A stretch of 64,000 nt of DNA. Origin: Prevotellaceae bacterium UBA2448 (GTDB lineage: Bacteria; Bacteroidota; Bacteroidia; Bacteroidales; Bacteroidaceae). The DNA is taken from contig DDQG01000009.1 in NCBI GenBank assembly GCA_002342585.1, positions 1-64,000 of the forward strand. Direction: 5' to 3'. The notes beneath the pieces were generated by a model that did no database searches, was not told the DNA's origin, and was given only the letters and a program-made list of their open reading frames with translations. Below are positions 8,198 through 17,500 of the stretch, one piece after another. Both the position numbers and the translations under genes were made by a program. Position 1 is the stretch's first letter; every line of letters begins with the position of its first letter.

Positions 8198-9206
8198 ATG
8201 ATGGTAACTGGCTAAAGATGTGTTTACCTTTGGTATAGTATTGCCAAATGATTGAGTAAGGAGCCAGGAGACTTTCGTCAGATATTACAGCAGGAGCATT
8301 TAGTGTTCCTGCTGTTTTGCCTTCTGGAGGCATCTTGCATCGCATAGCACGCAGAACAGCCTTCATGTTCTTTATATCGCCTTTTAAGAGGAACTGTAGG
8401 GCTGCTATGAGGTCGAGTATGGTACGTATGCGCAGTAATGGACGCAGTTGTTCCTCAGGTAGGTTTTTGTGCAGCATATATCTGTTGTTACGGAAGTTCA
8501 GGAAGGTCTTGCGAGGATTGCCCTGATTAAGTGTTGCACCACCAAGATGGTATGCTGTAGATTGTGGTATGCAGACAATCTGACGTCCCATGTTGCGCAG
8601 ACGCCAGCAAAGGTCTATTTCTTCCATGTGTGCAAAGAAACGGGGGTCAAGTCCGCCGCTTTGCTTCCAATCTGATGCACGACAGAGTAGAGCAGCTCCA
8701 GTTGCCCATAGTACAGGGTAAATGTCATCATATTGTCCTTTGTCTTCCTCTACAGTAGCAAGAATACGACCACGACAGAATGGATAACCGAATCTGTCTA
8801 TATAACCTCCTGATGCACCGGCATATTCAAAGTGCGTTGGACGTTTCAAATCGAGTAATTTTGGTTGGCATGCTGCACAATCGGGATGGGCATCCATGTA
8901 ATCTGTGAGTATCTTATCCCAATCCTGCTGACGAATTTCTACGTCTGAGTTCAGCAATAAGTAATACTCATATTCCGGCAGTTGTGCCAATGCACGATTG
9001 TATCCCTCTGCAAATCCATAGTTCTCTGCGAGCACGATGGTGCGCACATCAGGAAATTCTGCTGCGAGCATTTGGAGTGAATCATCTGTTGAGGCATTAT
9101 CAGCTACGATAACATCTCCGCATGAGTTTTTAACGACAGAGGGCAGGTAGCGACGCATCATGTCGCTACCATTCCAATTGAGTATTACTATTGCCAGTTT
9201 ATGCAT
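8187..9206 (-). CDS. GT2-family glycosyltransferase
   Basis: A 339-residue GT-A glycosyltransferase. LAIVILNWNG opens the nucleotide-binding domain, VADNASTDDS follows near residue 35, and LLLNSDVEI (near residue 88) holds the metal-binding DxD equivalent. A FFAHMEEIDLCWR segment in the middle is the ED/acceptor motif of rhamnosyltransferase-like GT2 proteins (WbbL/RfbF type). It therefore probably adds a sugar during surface-polysaccharide synthesis, but the sugar is unknown. It has its own -7 box upstream and converges on the flotillin gene with an 11-bp stop-codon overlap. No other glycan gene is adjacent, so it is an isolated transferase. Confidence 0.85.
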   Translation of the reverse strand: MHKLAIVILNWNGSDMMRRYLPSVVKNSCGDVIVADNASTDDSLQMLAAEFPDVRTIVLAENYGFAEGYNRALAQLPEYEYYLLLNSDVEIRQQDWDKILTDYMDAHPDCAACQPKLLDLKRPTHFEYAGASGGYIDRFGYPFCRGRILATVEEDKGQYDDIYPVLWATGAALLCRASDWKQSGGLDPRFFAHMEEIDLCWRLRNMGRQIVCIPQSTAYHLGGATLNQGNPRKTFLNFRNNRYMLHKNLPEEQLRPLLRIRTILDLIAALQFLLKGDIKNMKAVLRAMRCKMPPEGKTAGTLNAPAVISDESLLAPYSIIWQYYTKGKHIFSQLPSFIS

Positions 9207-9227
9207 AGGTGTTTTCTTATTTTAGTG

Positions 9228-9235
9228 CAAAGGTA
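9228..9235 (-). promoter_or_regulatory. -7 box for the GT2 gene
   Basis: TACCTTTG on the minus strand matches TAnnTTTG exactly and is 21 nt upstream of the ATG at 9206. No -33 TTTG is seen at 19-21 nt. Confidence 0.5.
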
Positions 9236-9270
9236 CTAAATGTTTTTAAAGTAACATATTTAAAGTATTG

Positions 9271-9313
9271 TGAAATAAAAAACCATCAGAAGCGGGATGC
9301 CTCTGATGGTTTT
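9271..9313 (-). terminator. Rho-independent terminator after the T9SS-tailed protein gene
   Basis: Bases 9279-9290 pair perfectly with 9302-9313 (12 bp, 11-nt loop). On the minus strand the stem ends in a run of T (TTTTTTATTTCA). It lies 37 nt after the stop of the 9351-12095 gene, and separates it from the GT2 gene. Confidence 0.85.
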
Positions 9314-9350
9314 GATTATAGAATATTTGTTAGTTCAAATACTGCAAAGA

Positions 9351-12095
9351 TTACTGAACGTAAATCTTTCTTACTGTGCCATCATCGTACTTCACGATGT
9401 TGATTCCCTTAACGTAAGAGTTAACTTGAGCACCAGAAAGTGTGAAGATAGCTACAGGCTTAGCAGACTTGTTGATGACTGCAGGCTCTACACCTGTTTC
9501 GATGTATTCAGCCTGATCTTTGTAGTACTGCTCAGACGGACCGCCATAAGCAACACTTACAGAACCAAATCCGTATGCATTTGGAGTGTAGTTGTAGCCT
9601 GTATATTCTTTTGCTTTGAGACCGTCCATACCGAAGCGGAGAATTTCTTCGCCTTCAGTTTCCTTATCGTAGTTCAATTCGAACCACTGTGGAGTCCAAA
9701 CGCCCATATCTTTGCCAGATGTCCAGACGTCAACTGAGTCAACATCAAGATTTGTTGCAGATCCGAAGATAAGCTTGATTCCTGAGACGTAAGTGGTATC
9801 ACGGCTAATCTCAACTTGTTCTTCAACCCATTCCTCCAATTCTTCATCCCATACTGACTGAGTCTCATACTGGATGTTGATGTGCATAACATTGTTTACA
9901 ACTTCCTGAGCTTTTGACTGACCGCCACCATCTACTGTACAGTATGCCTGGCATCTGAATGTATAGTGACCTGCATCTGTAACAGTGATATCCTGTGTGA
10001 GGCTACCAAGTGGGCTACCTGTCCAACCACGCCACATTTGAGCTACACCGCCACCAACGTATGTTTCATTGTTGTTGTTGAGACGCCAGTATTCAGAAGT
10101 GTTAGTAGTGTAAGAATCCCAACCGCCTGAAGCATCCTTAGCTGATGTTCCACCTGCAATGTTTTCCTTCTTGAATGTGAAGTTAGGATTGATTACAGCG
10201 AGTTCTACCTGATCATAGTATGAAGCACCTTTCTTTTTGAGTTCATCAAGAACTGCTGTGAGTGTTTCAATCTGAGTCTTGAATTCTTCTGACTGATTTA
10301 CAGTAGTTGTGTTATTTATGAGAGTTGTTGCATTAGAAATCTCACTTACAAGGTCAGATTTGTCGAAACTTGCATAGCGAGGATTATCTACTGCTTCCTG
10401 AGCTACTATTACAAGTGCCTTGAGGTCGTTGTATGGCTGGTTCTGTTCCTGAACATATGTGCTTGCATACTGGTATGCACGAACAAGTGGGTACTTAGAC
10501 ATCCATTCTGGATCTACACCTTCCTGGTATTCATAACCCTGTGTAGTTGCCCAATCGACAAGTTCATCATTTGTAGCAACACCTGTGTCCTTGCCATCGG
10601 CATTAATCCATACACCATCTATTGCTGTGTAGAGGTGATCCCAAGTGTTGATTGCACTCTGGAGTGAATCCTGCTCCCATGGGTAGTTAGCATCGTTCAT
10701 CTTGTCCATTACATTCTTGCGTGCGTTTGTTGCAGCATTCCACTGTGCAATGAATGTGTTCCATGCGTTGTTGCGCTCAATCTTTTCTGTGATGTCACCG
10801 AATCCACGGACTTCTACATTCTTAACTCTGAATGAAGAACCAGCATCGTGACCTTCCCACCAGAAACCAGCTTCGAATGTCTCGCCTTCCTTCAATTCAC
10901 CCACGTAGTAGAACTTGATGAAATCGCGTCCCTTAATGAGTGTTGCTTCTGTAGAGTCAGAACCTACGAACAATTTAATGTTCTTTTCAAGTGTATAAGA
11001 CCAGTTGTAGTTCTTATCACAAAGAGAGTTTGCTACCTCACCTGCGATATAGTACTTACCTGCAGGGAGGTTAGTGCTGTAGAGTGCTACAGAACCAGCA
11101 CTGTTTCCGTATGTTCCCTGAATCTGCTTATTGAGGAAATCTGCGCCATCTGAATGCAACCAGTTGTCGCCACGGAACATGAATCCGCCAATCTGTTCGC
11201 CATTACCAATGTTACCACGGTTCTTCTTTGGGAAACCTGTTATACCAATATACTGGAAGTTTCCAGACAAGTTTGATGAGTTAGTATCCATGTATGCCTG
11301 AAGAGCATCGTTAAGCTGTAGCATCAGACCTTCCATAGTAGCGATGTCGTCAGCTGCGCCTGCATCTTTCATTTCCTCATAAGTGCCGATGATTTCTAGG
11401 AGTTCGCCTGAGTCAGCTCCGTCGTTGAAGTTCTTATCTGCCATGATAGCCCGTGCGAAATCAACTGTACGGTCAGAGATACGAGTGTCGTAAACCTGCT
11501 CTACTTCACGAACTTCTGCGTCAGCAACAACTGTGCCTGTTGTCAGACGACCGAGTGTGATGTTGAGGTAGTGAGTGTCAGAACCGATTGTGTTTTCAGT
11601 ACATGTATCTACGAATGCAAATGAGATTTCTGACCATTCTCCGTTAAGGAAGTTCTGAGTGCTTGAAACCAAGAAGTAGTCAACGTTTGCAGTACCAGTG
11701 ATAACACCAGATGTTGATGGTGCATCGTTAGTCAGGAATGCGTTGACTTCGTTCTGAGCACCTGCAGCGGTAGATGTAGAACCATCTGCAACACCCTTAA
11801 TCTTGAGTGTTACTACGTAGCGAGTACCGAAAGAAAGTTCTACGTTAGTTGTGAGAAGGGTAGAACCTTCAGAACCATCAAGACTCTGCAATGCAGATGT
11901 TATACCTTCTTCTGGTTCTGCAACAGACCATACGTCAGGATCCTCTGAACCATTCCATTGCGTGATGGCTGGAACAAGGCTTTCACTCATTACCTTGAAC
12001 TTTGCATCGGGTGTGTAGATGTATTCTCCGATTTCATAGGCAAAAGCACCAGCGAACGAGAATACAGCTACAAGCGAGAGTAAAAATTTTTTCAT
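9351..12095 (-). CDS. large secreted multidomain protein with T9SS-like C-terminal tail
   Basis: A 914-residue exported protein with a signal peptide at 1-19 (cleavage after AFA). Beta-rich segments at about 30-190, 275-430 and 640-860 resemble beta-sandwich or carbohydrate-binding-like modules. Helical, Asn/Ala/Leu-rich spacers lie at about 210-270, 440-490 and 560-630. The last 40 residues (IFTLSGAQV...KGINIVKYDDG) resemble the C-terminal sorting/tail sequences of type IX secretion cargo in Prevotella, so surface attachment or secretion is inferred. No catalytic motif is recognised. It lies 175 nt downstream of the SusCD/FAS1 operon on the same strand, has its own -7 box, and may present or bind the same ligand. 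Function is unknown. Confidence 0.75.
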   Translation of the reverse strand: MKKFLLSLVAVFSFAGAFAYEIGEYIYTPDAKFKVMSESLVPAITQWNGSEDPDVWSVAEPEEGITSALQSLDGSEGSTLLTTNVELSFGTRYVVTLKIKGVADGSTSTAAGAQNEVNAFLTNDAPSTSGVITGTANVDYFLVSSTQNFLNGEWSEISFAFVDTCTENTIGSDTHYLNITLGRLTTGTVVADAEVREVEQVYDTRISDRTVDFARAIMADKNFNDGADSGELLEIIGTYEEMKDAGAADDIATMEGLMLQLNDALQAYMDTNSSNLSGNFQYIGITGFPKKNRGNIGNGEQIGGFMFRGDNWLHSDGADFLNKQIQGTYGNSAGSVALYSTNLPAGKYYIAGEVANSLCDKNYNWSYTLEKNIKLFVGSDSTEATLIKGRDFIKFYYVGELKEGETFEAGFWWEGHDAGSSFRVKNVEVRGFGDITEKIERNNAWNTFIAQWNAATNARKNVMDKMNDANYPWEQDSLQSAINTWDHLYTAIDGVWINADGKDTGVATNDELVDWATTQGYEYQEGVDPEWMSKYPLVRAYQYASTYVQEQNQPYNDLKALVIVAQEAVDNPRYASFDKSDLVSEISNATTLINNTTTVNQSEEFKTQIETLTAVLDELKKKGASYYDQVELAVINPNFTFKKENIAGGTSAKDASGGWDSYTTNTSEYWRLNNNNETYVGGGVAQMWRGWTGSPLGSLTQDITVTDAGHYTFRCQAYCTVDGGGQSKAQEVVNNVMHINIQYETQSVWDEELEEWVEEQVEISRDTTYVSGIKLIFGSATNLDVDSVDVWTSGKDMGVWTPQWFELNYDKETEGEEILRFGMDGLKAKEYTGYNYTPNAYGFGSVSVAYGGPSEQYYKDQAEYIETGVEPAVINKSAKPVAIFTLSGAQVNSYVKGINIVKYDDGTVRKIYVQ

Positions 12096-12158
12096 AATGC
12101 TTGTTTGTTAAATGGTTAATAAAATAGGTTAATAACAATATTATGTGTTATAAGTGCG

Positions 12159-12166
12159 CAAATATA
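12159..12166 (-). promoter_or_regulatory. -7 box for the T9SS-tailed protein gene
   Basis: TATATTTG on the minus strand matches TAnnTTTG, 63 nt upstream of the ATG at 12095. It overlaps the left arm of the long inverted repeat at 12164-12223 by 3 bp. No -33 TTTG is seen. Confidence 0.5.
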
Positions 12167-12223
12167 GCGCTATTTTTTGTTTGACTTCATTTTTTTTGAA
12201 GAAAAATCAAAAAATAGCGCTAT
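12164..12223. terminator. long inverted repeat, probable terminator of the SusCD/FAS1 operon
   Basis: Arms of 16 bp, perfect: 12164-12179 (ATAGCGCTATTTTTTG) and 12208-12223. Each arm itself contains the palindrome TAGCGCTA. The 28-nt interior holds a smaller hairpin (CTTC 12185-12188 with GAAG 12198-12201). It lies 47 nt after the SusD stop and overlaps the next gene's -7 box, so it could be a terminator, an operator, or both. Confidence 0.65.
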
Positions 12224-12270
12224 TTTTAACAGGTTTTACCCTATTTTAATTGTAATCTTAGGATGTCAAA

Positions 12271-14127
12271 TCATTTTCTCATTGGTAAATACCAGTTTGA
12301 TTCGCTGAGCAGTGACTTAACTGGATTGTTTGTTTTTACCTTTTCTGCCAACCACGCATTACCTTGCAGACCAGCGCGATTCTTATGACGTGCGAAGCGC
12401 ATCAAATCGTACCAGCGGCTACCTTCGAAACAGAATTCCATTGCTTCCTCGTCGCAAAGAAGTTCTTCCATAGCCATAATCGTATCAGACTTAGTTGTTG
12501 TGCCAGCTGCTATGCGTGCTGAAAGACCTGGGTAGATAGTCTCTTTATTGCTCAGAGCATCGATTTCAGCGAATTTGCGTGCGATTTCCGACTTGAATGT
12601 ATAAGGAGATGCATTAGAGTAGTTTCCATCAGCAGTGTCTCCGAATCCATGTCCGTGGATTGGTTGTGAGTTTGCCTTATATGTATCTTCGTTGGCAGCA
12701 TTGAGGAAGGTATTCAAGAAGTAGTTCTTTGCGTCATCAGAGAGCCAAGTTGTTGTTGGTAGTGTGAGATTTGTTGTAAGACCTTCCTTCAAGAATGCAA
12801 ATGCAGCATCTGGCAGTTCCATACGATTGAGTGCTTCGCAAAGATGGAGATAAACAGTAGTTACACGGTAAAGGATAATATTTCCGCTTTGAAATTTATT
12901 TATCCATTCTGTAGTCTCTTCGTCATCGTCACTTGGCATTGGTGTCGTAGAACGGGTTGGGTAGATATTGGAAAGTGAACGCATATCACCATATTTGCCA
13001 GAAGTGATGTTCTGACCTGGCAGACCACCTGTTACAGATTTCCAGTAGTAATAGTCAAGATTCGCAACAAGATTGTCGTATTCTTGAGATTTGTCGAGTT
13101 GTACATTTTCAATCCAACGTTCTCTTGCAGACAATGCGTAGTAGTCATAACCAAAAGTTATAGGTACGTTAGTAACTGTTCCTCGAAGACTGTTGACAGC
13201 CATTGGAATGTAAGAAACTATATCCAAACATGTTGAAGAGTTTCCTGCTGAGAATATGTTGATATAATTGTCAGCCCAAATTCTTTGAATGTCTGTCGGG
13301 AAAGACATGTCGGCAGAACGCATCTTTAATGTTGTATGTACTGTAGGCATTGTAGTCTTTGTCGTACTAAGATACTTGAAGTAGCTGTCAGCTGCGTCTT
13401 TGTATTTACCAGTCTCAAGATATAGATCTCCAAGTATTACATCAACAGGGATGAAAATTTTCTGAGTATTGATAGACTTAGAACTGCCACTATTGATATT
13501 TCCTACGTTGATATTTGTACCATAGTTTGGTACAGGAGTGCCGGAATAGCTAAGCAATTCAGGACAGAGAGCGTTGGCAATCTGATCAAGGTTATAAGAC
13601 GGGAATTGATTGTCTTCAATCTGAGAGATGCTTGTAAGAGGCTCTGTAAAGAATGGAACTGTGCCGTAGTTGCGTGCCAGTTGCAGGTATGCCCATGCAC
13701 GATAGGCGAGTACTGCAGCATATTCATTCTTTGTCACATCAGTTGCCCCTGTGCGTAAGTCTCTGTTACGATGCGTTAGGTAATAGTTACAGTTATTTAT
13801 AACACGATAATATACATAAGCAGAATCGTATCTGTTTGCTACTGTCGCGCTGAAGTTCTTCAACTGAGAAAGCATACTATCTGTATATTGGGTTGTCTTA
13901 ACCAATTCGCCACGCATTTCACCTTGGTAGAAATACTGGTCGGCCAGTTGCTGCATTGCTTGTGCGATACCAAATGCATAGAATACAGAGTCTGTCTTCT
14001 CATTGAGATTTGGCTCAAATGCCTGACGGTCACTTTCTACATCCATACAGGATGTGAAGAGAAGGGAGGCAGAAAGAAAAGTCCCAAGAAGTATTGTGGT
14101 GGCTCTTTTCATATTATTGTTTTTCAT
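12271..14127 (-). CDS. SusD/RagB-family outer-membrane lipoprotein (second pair)
   Basis: A 618-residue lipoprotein with signal peptide and lipobox ending LLFTSC (Cys27). SusD features include the N-terminal tetratricopeptide-like helices with VINNCNYYL and YAAVLAYRAWAYLQLARNYG (about 110-155), and a C-terminal EFCFEGSRWYDLMRFARHK segment typical of the SusD C-terminal domain. SusD proteins sit on the cell surface as lids over their SusC transporter and bind the ligand. It is the last gene of the seven-gene operon, 22 nt after its SusC partner. Another in-frame ATG five codons in is possible. The bound substrate cannot be inferred from sequence. Confidence 0.92.
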   Translation of the reverse strand: MKNNNMKRATTILLGTFLSASLLFTSCMDVESDRQAFEPNLNEKTDSVFYAFGIAQAMQQLADQYFYQGEMRGELVKTTQYTDSMLSQLKNFSATVANRYDSAYVYYRVINNCNYYLTHRNRDLRTGATDVTKNEYAAVLAYRAWAYLQLARNYGTVPFFTEPLTSISQIEDNQFPSYNLDQIANALCPELLSYSGTPVPNYGTNINVGNINSGSSKSINTQKIFIPVDVILGDLYLETGKYKDAADSYFKYLSTTKTTMPTVHTTLKMRSADMSFPTDIQRIWADNYINIFSAGNSSTCLDIVSYIPMAVNSLRGTVTNVPITFGYDYYALSARERWIENVQLDKSQEYDNLVANLDYYYWKSVTGGLPGQNITSGKYGDMRSLSNIYPTRSTTPMPSDDDEETTEWINKFQSGNIILYRVTTVYLHLCEALNRMELPDAAFAFLKEGLTTNLTLPTTTWLSDDAKNYFLNTFLNAANEDTYKANSQPIHGHGFGDTADGNYSNASPYTFKSEIARKFAEIDALSNKETIYPGLSARIAAGTTTKSDTIMAMEELLCDEEAMEFCFEGSRWYDLMRFARHKNRAGLQGNAWLAEKVKTNNPVKSLLSESNWYLPMRK

Positions 14128-14149
14128 TGCTGTGAATTTTTTAATGTTA

Positions 14150-17100
14150 TTAGAGGTTAATCTTTACACCAAGAAGGAATGAACGACCCTGTGCAAGGTT
14201 GCCTGCATCAATACCCTGATAGAGGACACCGTTGCCAATGCTAAATTCTGGGTCAGATCCCTTGTAACGTGAGATTGTAAATACGTTACGTGCTTCAGCC
14301 CATACAGAGAGTCCCTGAAGCCATGACCATGATGTTGGAATAGGAATTTTGTATGCTACATTGATAGTCTTCAAACGAAGATAACTGCCATCCTCAATCC
14401 AACGGTCACTGAAGCGGTTGTTGCCCAGTGGATCACCGTAGTTGATACGAGGAATGTCTGTACGCTGTCCCTCATAACGCCAGTGGTTAGTTTCTGCAAC
14501 CTGCTGATTGAAGAAATTGCTACCTGAGTTGAGGAGTGCACGCTGGTAGTTGTAAATATCGTTGCCAACGCTGTAGTTGAAGTTCATGCTGAGAGTGACG
14601 CGCTTGAAGTTCAGAGTCGCAAATATGTGACCATAGATATCTGGGTTTGGATTACCGATAACTACTTTGTCTGCTTCTGAAATGACACCATCACCATTCT
14701 GGTCAACAAAATGTACATCTCCTGCTGCGAAATCAACTTTCTGACCTGCTGTGTTAACCATGTAGAGGTTTGTAGTTGTCTGTCCTTCTGCATTAGTGTG
14801 TGAAACACCATAACGGGCAGCCTCAGCAGCAGAAGCAAATACGCCTTCTGTCTGGTATCCATAGAATACTCCTACTGGCTTTCCTACAGCTGTGAGAATG
14901 TTCTTGTCGCCATAGATTGATGATGTGTAATCACCGTCTGGAAGAGATGTAATCTTGTTCTTATAGTGACCTACAGTAGCGCCAAGTTCGAATTTCCAGT
15001 CTTTAGTGACTACTGGTTTGCCACTAAGTGTGAATTCAAATCCCTGGTTGCGCAGAGAACCACCGTTTGTCCAGTAATTGTTTATACCGGCAATTGGATT
15101 TTCAAATGTCTTAAGTGTGAGAAGGTTCGTAGTTGAATGGATGTAGTAGTTGAATGCAAGAGAAATGCGGTTGTCAACGAAGTTCCCTTCAAGTCCTACG
15201 TTGAACTTCTTTGTTGTTTCCCACTTTATCTTGTCATTACCGATGTTTGTTAACTGAGAACCAATAGCATTGTTGTTGTAGCGTACAGAAGAGTAGGCTG
15301 TACGAGCAGCATAGTTTGATATGTTGTCATTACCACTCATGTCGAAACCTGCATTCACACGCAGATAGTTAACACCCTTGTTCTTTCTGAACCATTTTTC
15401 GTTGGTAAGTACCCAACCGAGTTGAACACTTGGGAAGAATGCCCAGCCAGTTCCAAACATCTTTGTACCTGCATTCTTACCGAAACGGCTATTTGCTTCA
15501 GCAAGTGCTGATACAGTAGCGAAGTAACGGTTCTGATAGTTGTAGTCAGCATTTACGTAGATCTGAATCTGTTTCCATACGTCAGCAGTACCATTTACAC
15601 CCTGGTATCCAGAAGAAAGAGATGGGTTCTTGTCATCCGACTGAGTCGTGTGCTGAGTGTAGAGGTGAGTTGCATCATACTTGAATCTGTTGAAACGGAA
15701 TCCACCAAATACCTTGATGCTATGACTTCCATTGTAGAGATTTTCCCAGTCAACGCGAGTGTTGCTTACGATATTATTTTCTTTTGCCTGGAAAGACGCA
15801 ACCTTTGAGTACACTGTGCCCAGACCATCGATAATGAAGCTTGGAACACCTTTGTATGGACGCATATAACGCTGAGAGTTACGAATGAGGGTATAGCTGA
15901 AAACCTGTGTTGCTTTCAAATGCTTGTTGATTTGCAATGTAGGAGCAAGTTGCAGGTTAAAGTTTGTATTCTCATTTTTATTCTTGTTGTCACCTTTACC
16001 ATACTCAAGAATAGATGACGGGTTTGCCAAAGACTGCTTTGTGCCGAGACCGCTCTGAACTGAGTTGAGTTGTTCGAAAATATCATCGTAACTGGAAAGG
16101 ATATTAGAGTAAGCCTTGATAACTCCATTATATTCATAAGGAGCTACGATAGGAGCCTTGATGAGGGACAGGAATGTAGGAGATGAGATTGTTCCCTTAG
16201 AAAGGTCTGTAGGGATAGCTGTGTCAAATACATTACTATTAACACGAGAGATAGACAGGTCGAATCTGGTCTTCAGAATAGGAATGATTTCAATATCAGT
16301 ATTGAAACGGATGTTCATACGGTCGAAATCATTCTGTTTCGCTGTCTGCTGAGCCTTCATGTATCCCATAGAGAGGTTGTACATACCTACAGCATCACCT
16401 CCTTGGACATTGATACCATAATTCTGTGTAATGGCATTTCTATAAGTTTCCTTCGTCCAGTCAGTATTGTTATGATATGTGTTGTAGTAGTAACCAGTAG
16501 GATCGTCGTTCAGGAAGTTGAACGAGATAGTCTTGTTGTAGTTGTTCTGCTGCATCACAGTTCCAATCATCTCGGATGCGTATGTGCGATACTGTGAAGC
16601 ATCCATCATCTTTGGAAGGGTAGGGATGAGCTGAACCCCTGCATAGATATTTGCATCGATGCGTGTAGCCATAGAACGACCGCGCTTGGTGTTGATAAGG
16701 ATTACACCATTACCACCACGTGAGCCATAAAGTGCTGTAGCATTTTTCAGGACTTCTACACTCTCAATGTCGTTAGGAGAGATGTTTGCAAGGACATTCA
16801 TGAATTGACCTTCATGAAGTGCTGTGCGGTCAAGCATCATATCCTGTTCGATACCATCAATTACAATGAGCGGTTGAGCATTTGCATTGAGAGAGTTAAG
16901 ACCACGTATAAACATTGAAGCACCATTCTCGACTACGCCAGAACGAGTGATAGCACGTACATCACCATTAAGCTGCTTTGATATGTCTCCGTCGATTGTT
17001 GAATAACGGGAATCTATTTCAGCTTTGGTGCTGGCAGTGATATTAGTGCTTTGATCATACATTGTGTTAAACTTATCACTTAACATCTTTATGTCAATAG

Positions 17101-17485
17101 TTGCTATAGAATCACGTGGGTCTATTGCTACCTGCTGACTGAGATATTCAGGTGAAAATACGTAAAGTGAGGTTACGAATTTAGGCACTTTAATCTCGAA
17201 GTTACCTTCTTCGTCGCTCATAGCTGTATATTTGTTGTTGCCTAAAGCCTGAATCTGCACACCGGCAAGTGGAGCTTTTGTTCCAAGGTCAATGACGTTA
17301 CCGTGAAGAGTAATCGTAGGATACTGCTTGACAACTTTTGTTGCCTTAACTGGCTTGCGCTCAGGAGCCTGCTCTTCAGCTTCATCTTGTGCAAAAGCAA
17401 CTGTGCCTGATGCTATCATCATAGCAAAAAGCGGCAGGCGTAAATACTGATGCTTAAACATTGAAAATATATTTTTCATATTCAT
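14150..17485 (-). CDS. SusC/RagA-family TonB-dependent transporter (second pair)
   Basis: An 1111-residue outer-membrane transporter. The signal peptide ends about residue 32 (TVAFAQ). Residues 33-50 form a Lys/Pro-rich linker before a CarboxypepD_reg-like beta-sandwich (about 52-130). The plug domain follows (about 145-270) with SMFIRGLNSLNANAQPLIVIDG and EVLKNATALYGSRGGNGVILI, both SusC signatures. The rest is a 22-strand-type barrel. It imports ligand delivered by SusD using TonB energy. It is the sixth of seven operon genes, 15 nt after a FAS1 lipoprotein and 22 nt before its SusD. It differs clearly in sequence from the first SusC, so the two pairs are not a recent duplication. Confidence 0.93.
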   Translation of the reverse strand: MNMKNIFSMFKHQYLRLPLFAMMIASGTVAFAQDEAEEQAPERKPVKATKVVKQYPTITLHGNVIDLGTKAPLAGVQIQALGNNKYTAMSDEEGNFEIKVPKFVTSLYVFSPEYLSQQVAIDPRDSIATIDIKMLSDKFNTMYDQSTNITASTKAEIDSRYSTIDGDISKQLNGDVRAITRSGVVENGASMFIRGLNSLNANAQPLIVIDGIEQDMMLDRTALHEGQFMNVLANISPNDIESVEVLKNATALYGSRGGNGVILINTKRGRSMATRIDANIYAGVQLIPTLPKMMDASQYRTYASEMIGTVMQQNNYNKTISFNFLNDDPTGYYYNTYHNNTDWTKETYRNAITQNYGINVQGGDAVGMYNLSMGYMKAQQTAKQNDFDRMNIRFNTDIEIIPILKTRFDLSISRVNSNVFDTAIPTDLSKGTISSPTFLSLIKAPIVAPYEYNGVIKAYSNILSSYDDIFEQLNSVQSGLGTKQSLANPSSILEYGKGDNKNKNENTNFNLQLAPTLQINKHLKATQVFSYTLIRNSQRYMRPYKGVPSFIIDGLGTVYSKVASFQAKENNIVSNTRVDWENLYNGSHSIKVFGGFRFNRFKYDATHLYTQHTTQSDDKNPSLSSGYQGVNGTADVWKQIQIYVNADYNYQNRYFATVSALAEANSRFGKNAGTKMFGTGWAFFPSVQLGWVLTNEKWFRKNKGVNYLRVNAGFDMSGNDNISNYAARTAYSSVRYNNNAIGSQLTNIGNDKIKWETTKKFNVGLEGNFVDNRISLAFNYYIHSTTNLLTLKTFENPIAGINNYWTNGGSLRNQGFEFTLSGKPVVTKDWKFELGATVGHYKNKITSLPDGDYTSSIYGDKNILTAVGKPVGVFYGYQTEGVFASAAEAARYGVSHTNAEGQTTTNLYMVNTAGQKVDFAAGDVHFVDQNGDGVISEADKVVIGNPNPDIYGHIFATLNFKRVTLSMNFNYSVGNDIYNYQRALLNSGSNFFNQQVAETNHWRYEGQRTDIPRINYGDPLGNNRFSDRWIEDGSYLRLKTINVAYKIPIPTSWSWLQGLSVWAEARNVFTISRYKGSDPEFSIGNGVLYQGIDAGNLAQGRSFLLGVKINL

Positions 17486-17500
17486 ATTACATTTTAAAGG

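Noticed and set aside
9297..9737. Plus-strand open frame of 146 residues
   Set aside because: Antisense to the T9SS-tailed gene and across its terminator; no promoter, no domain.
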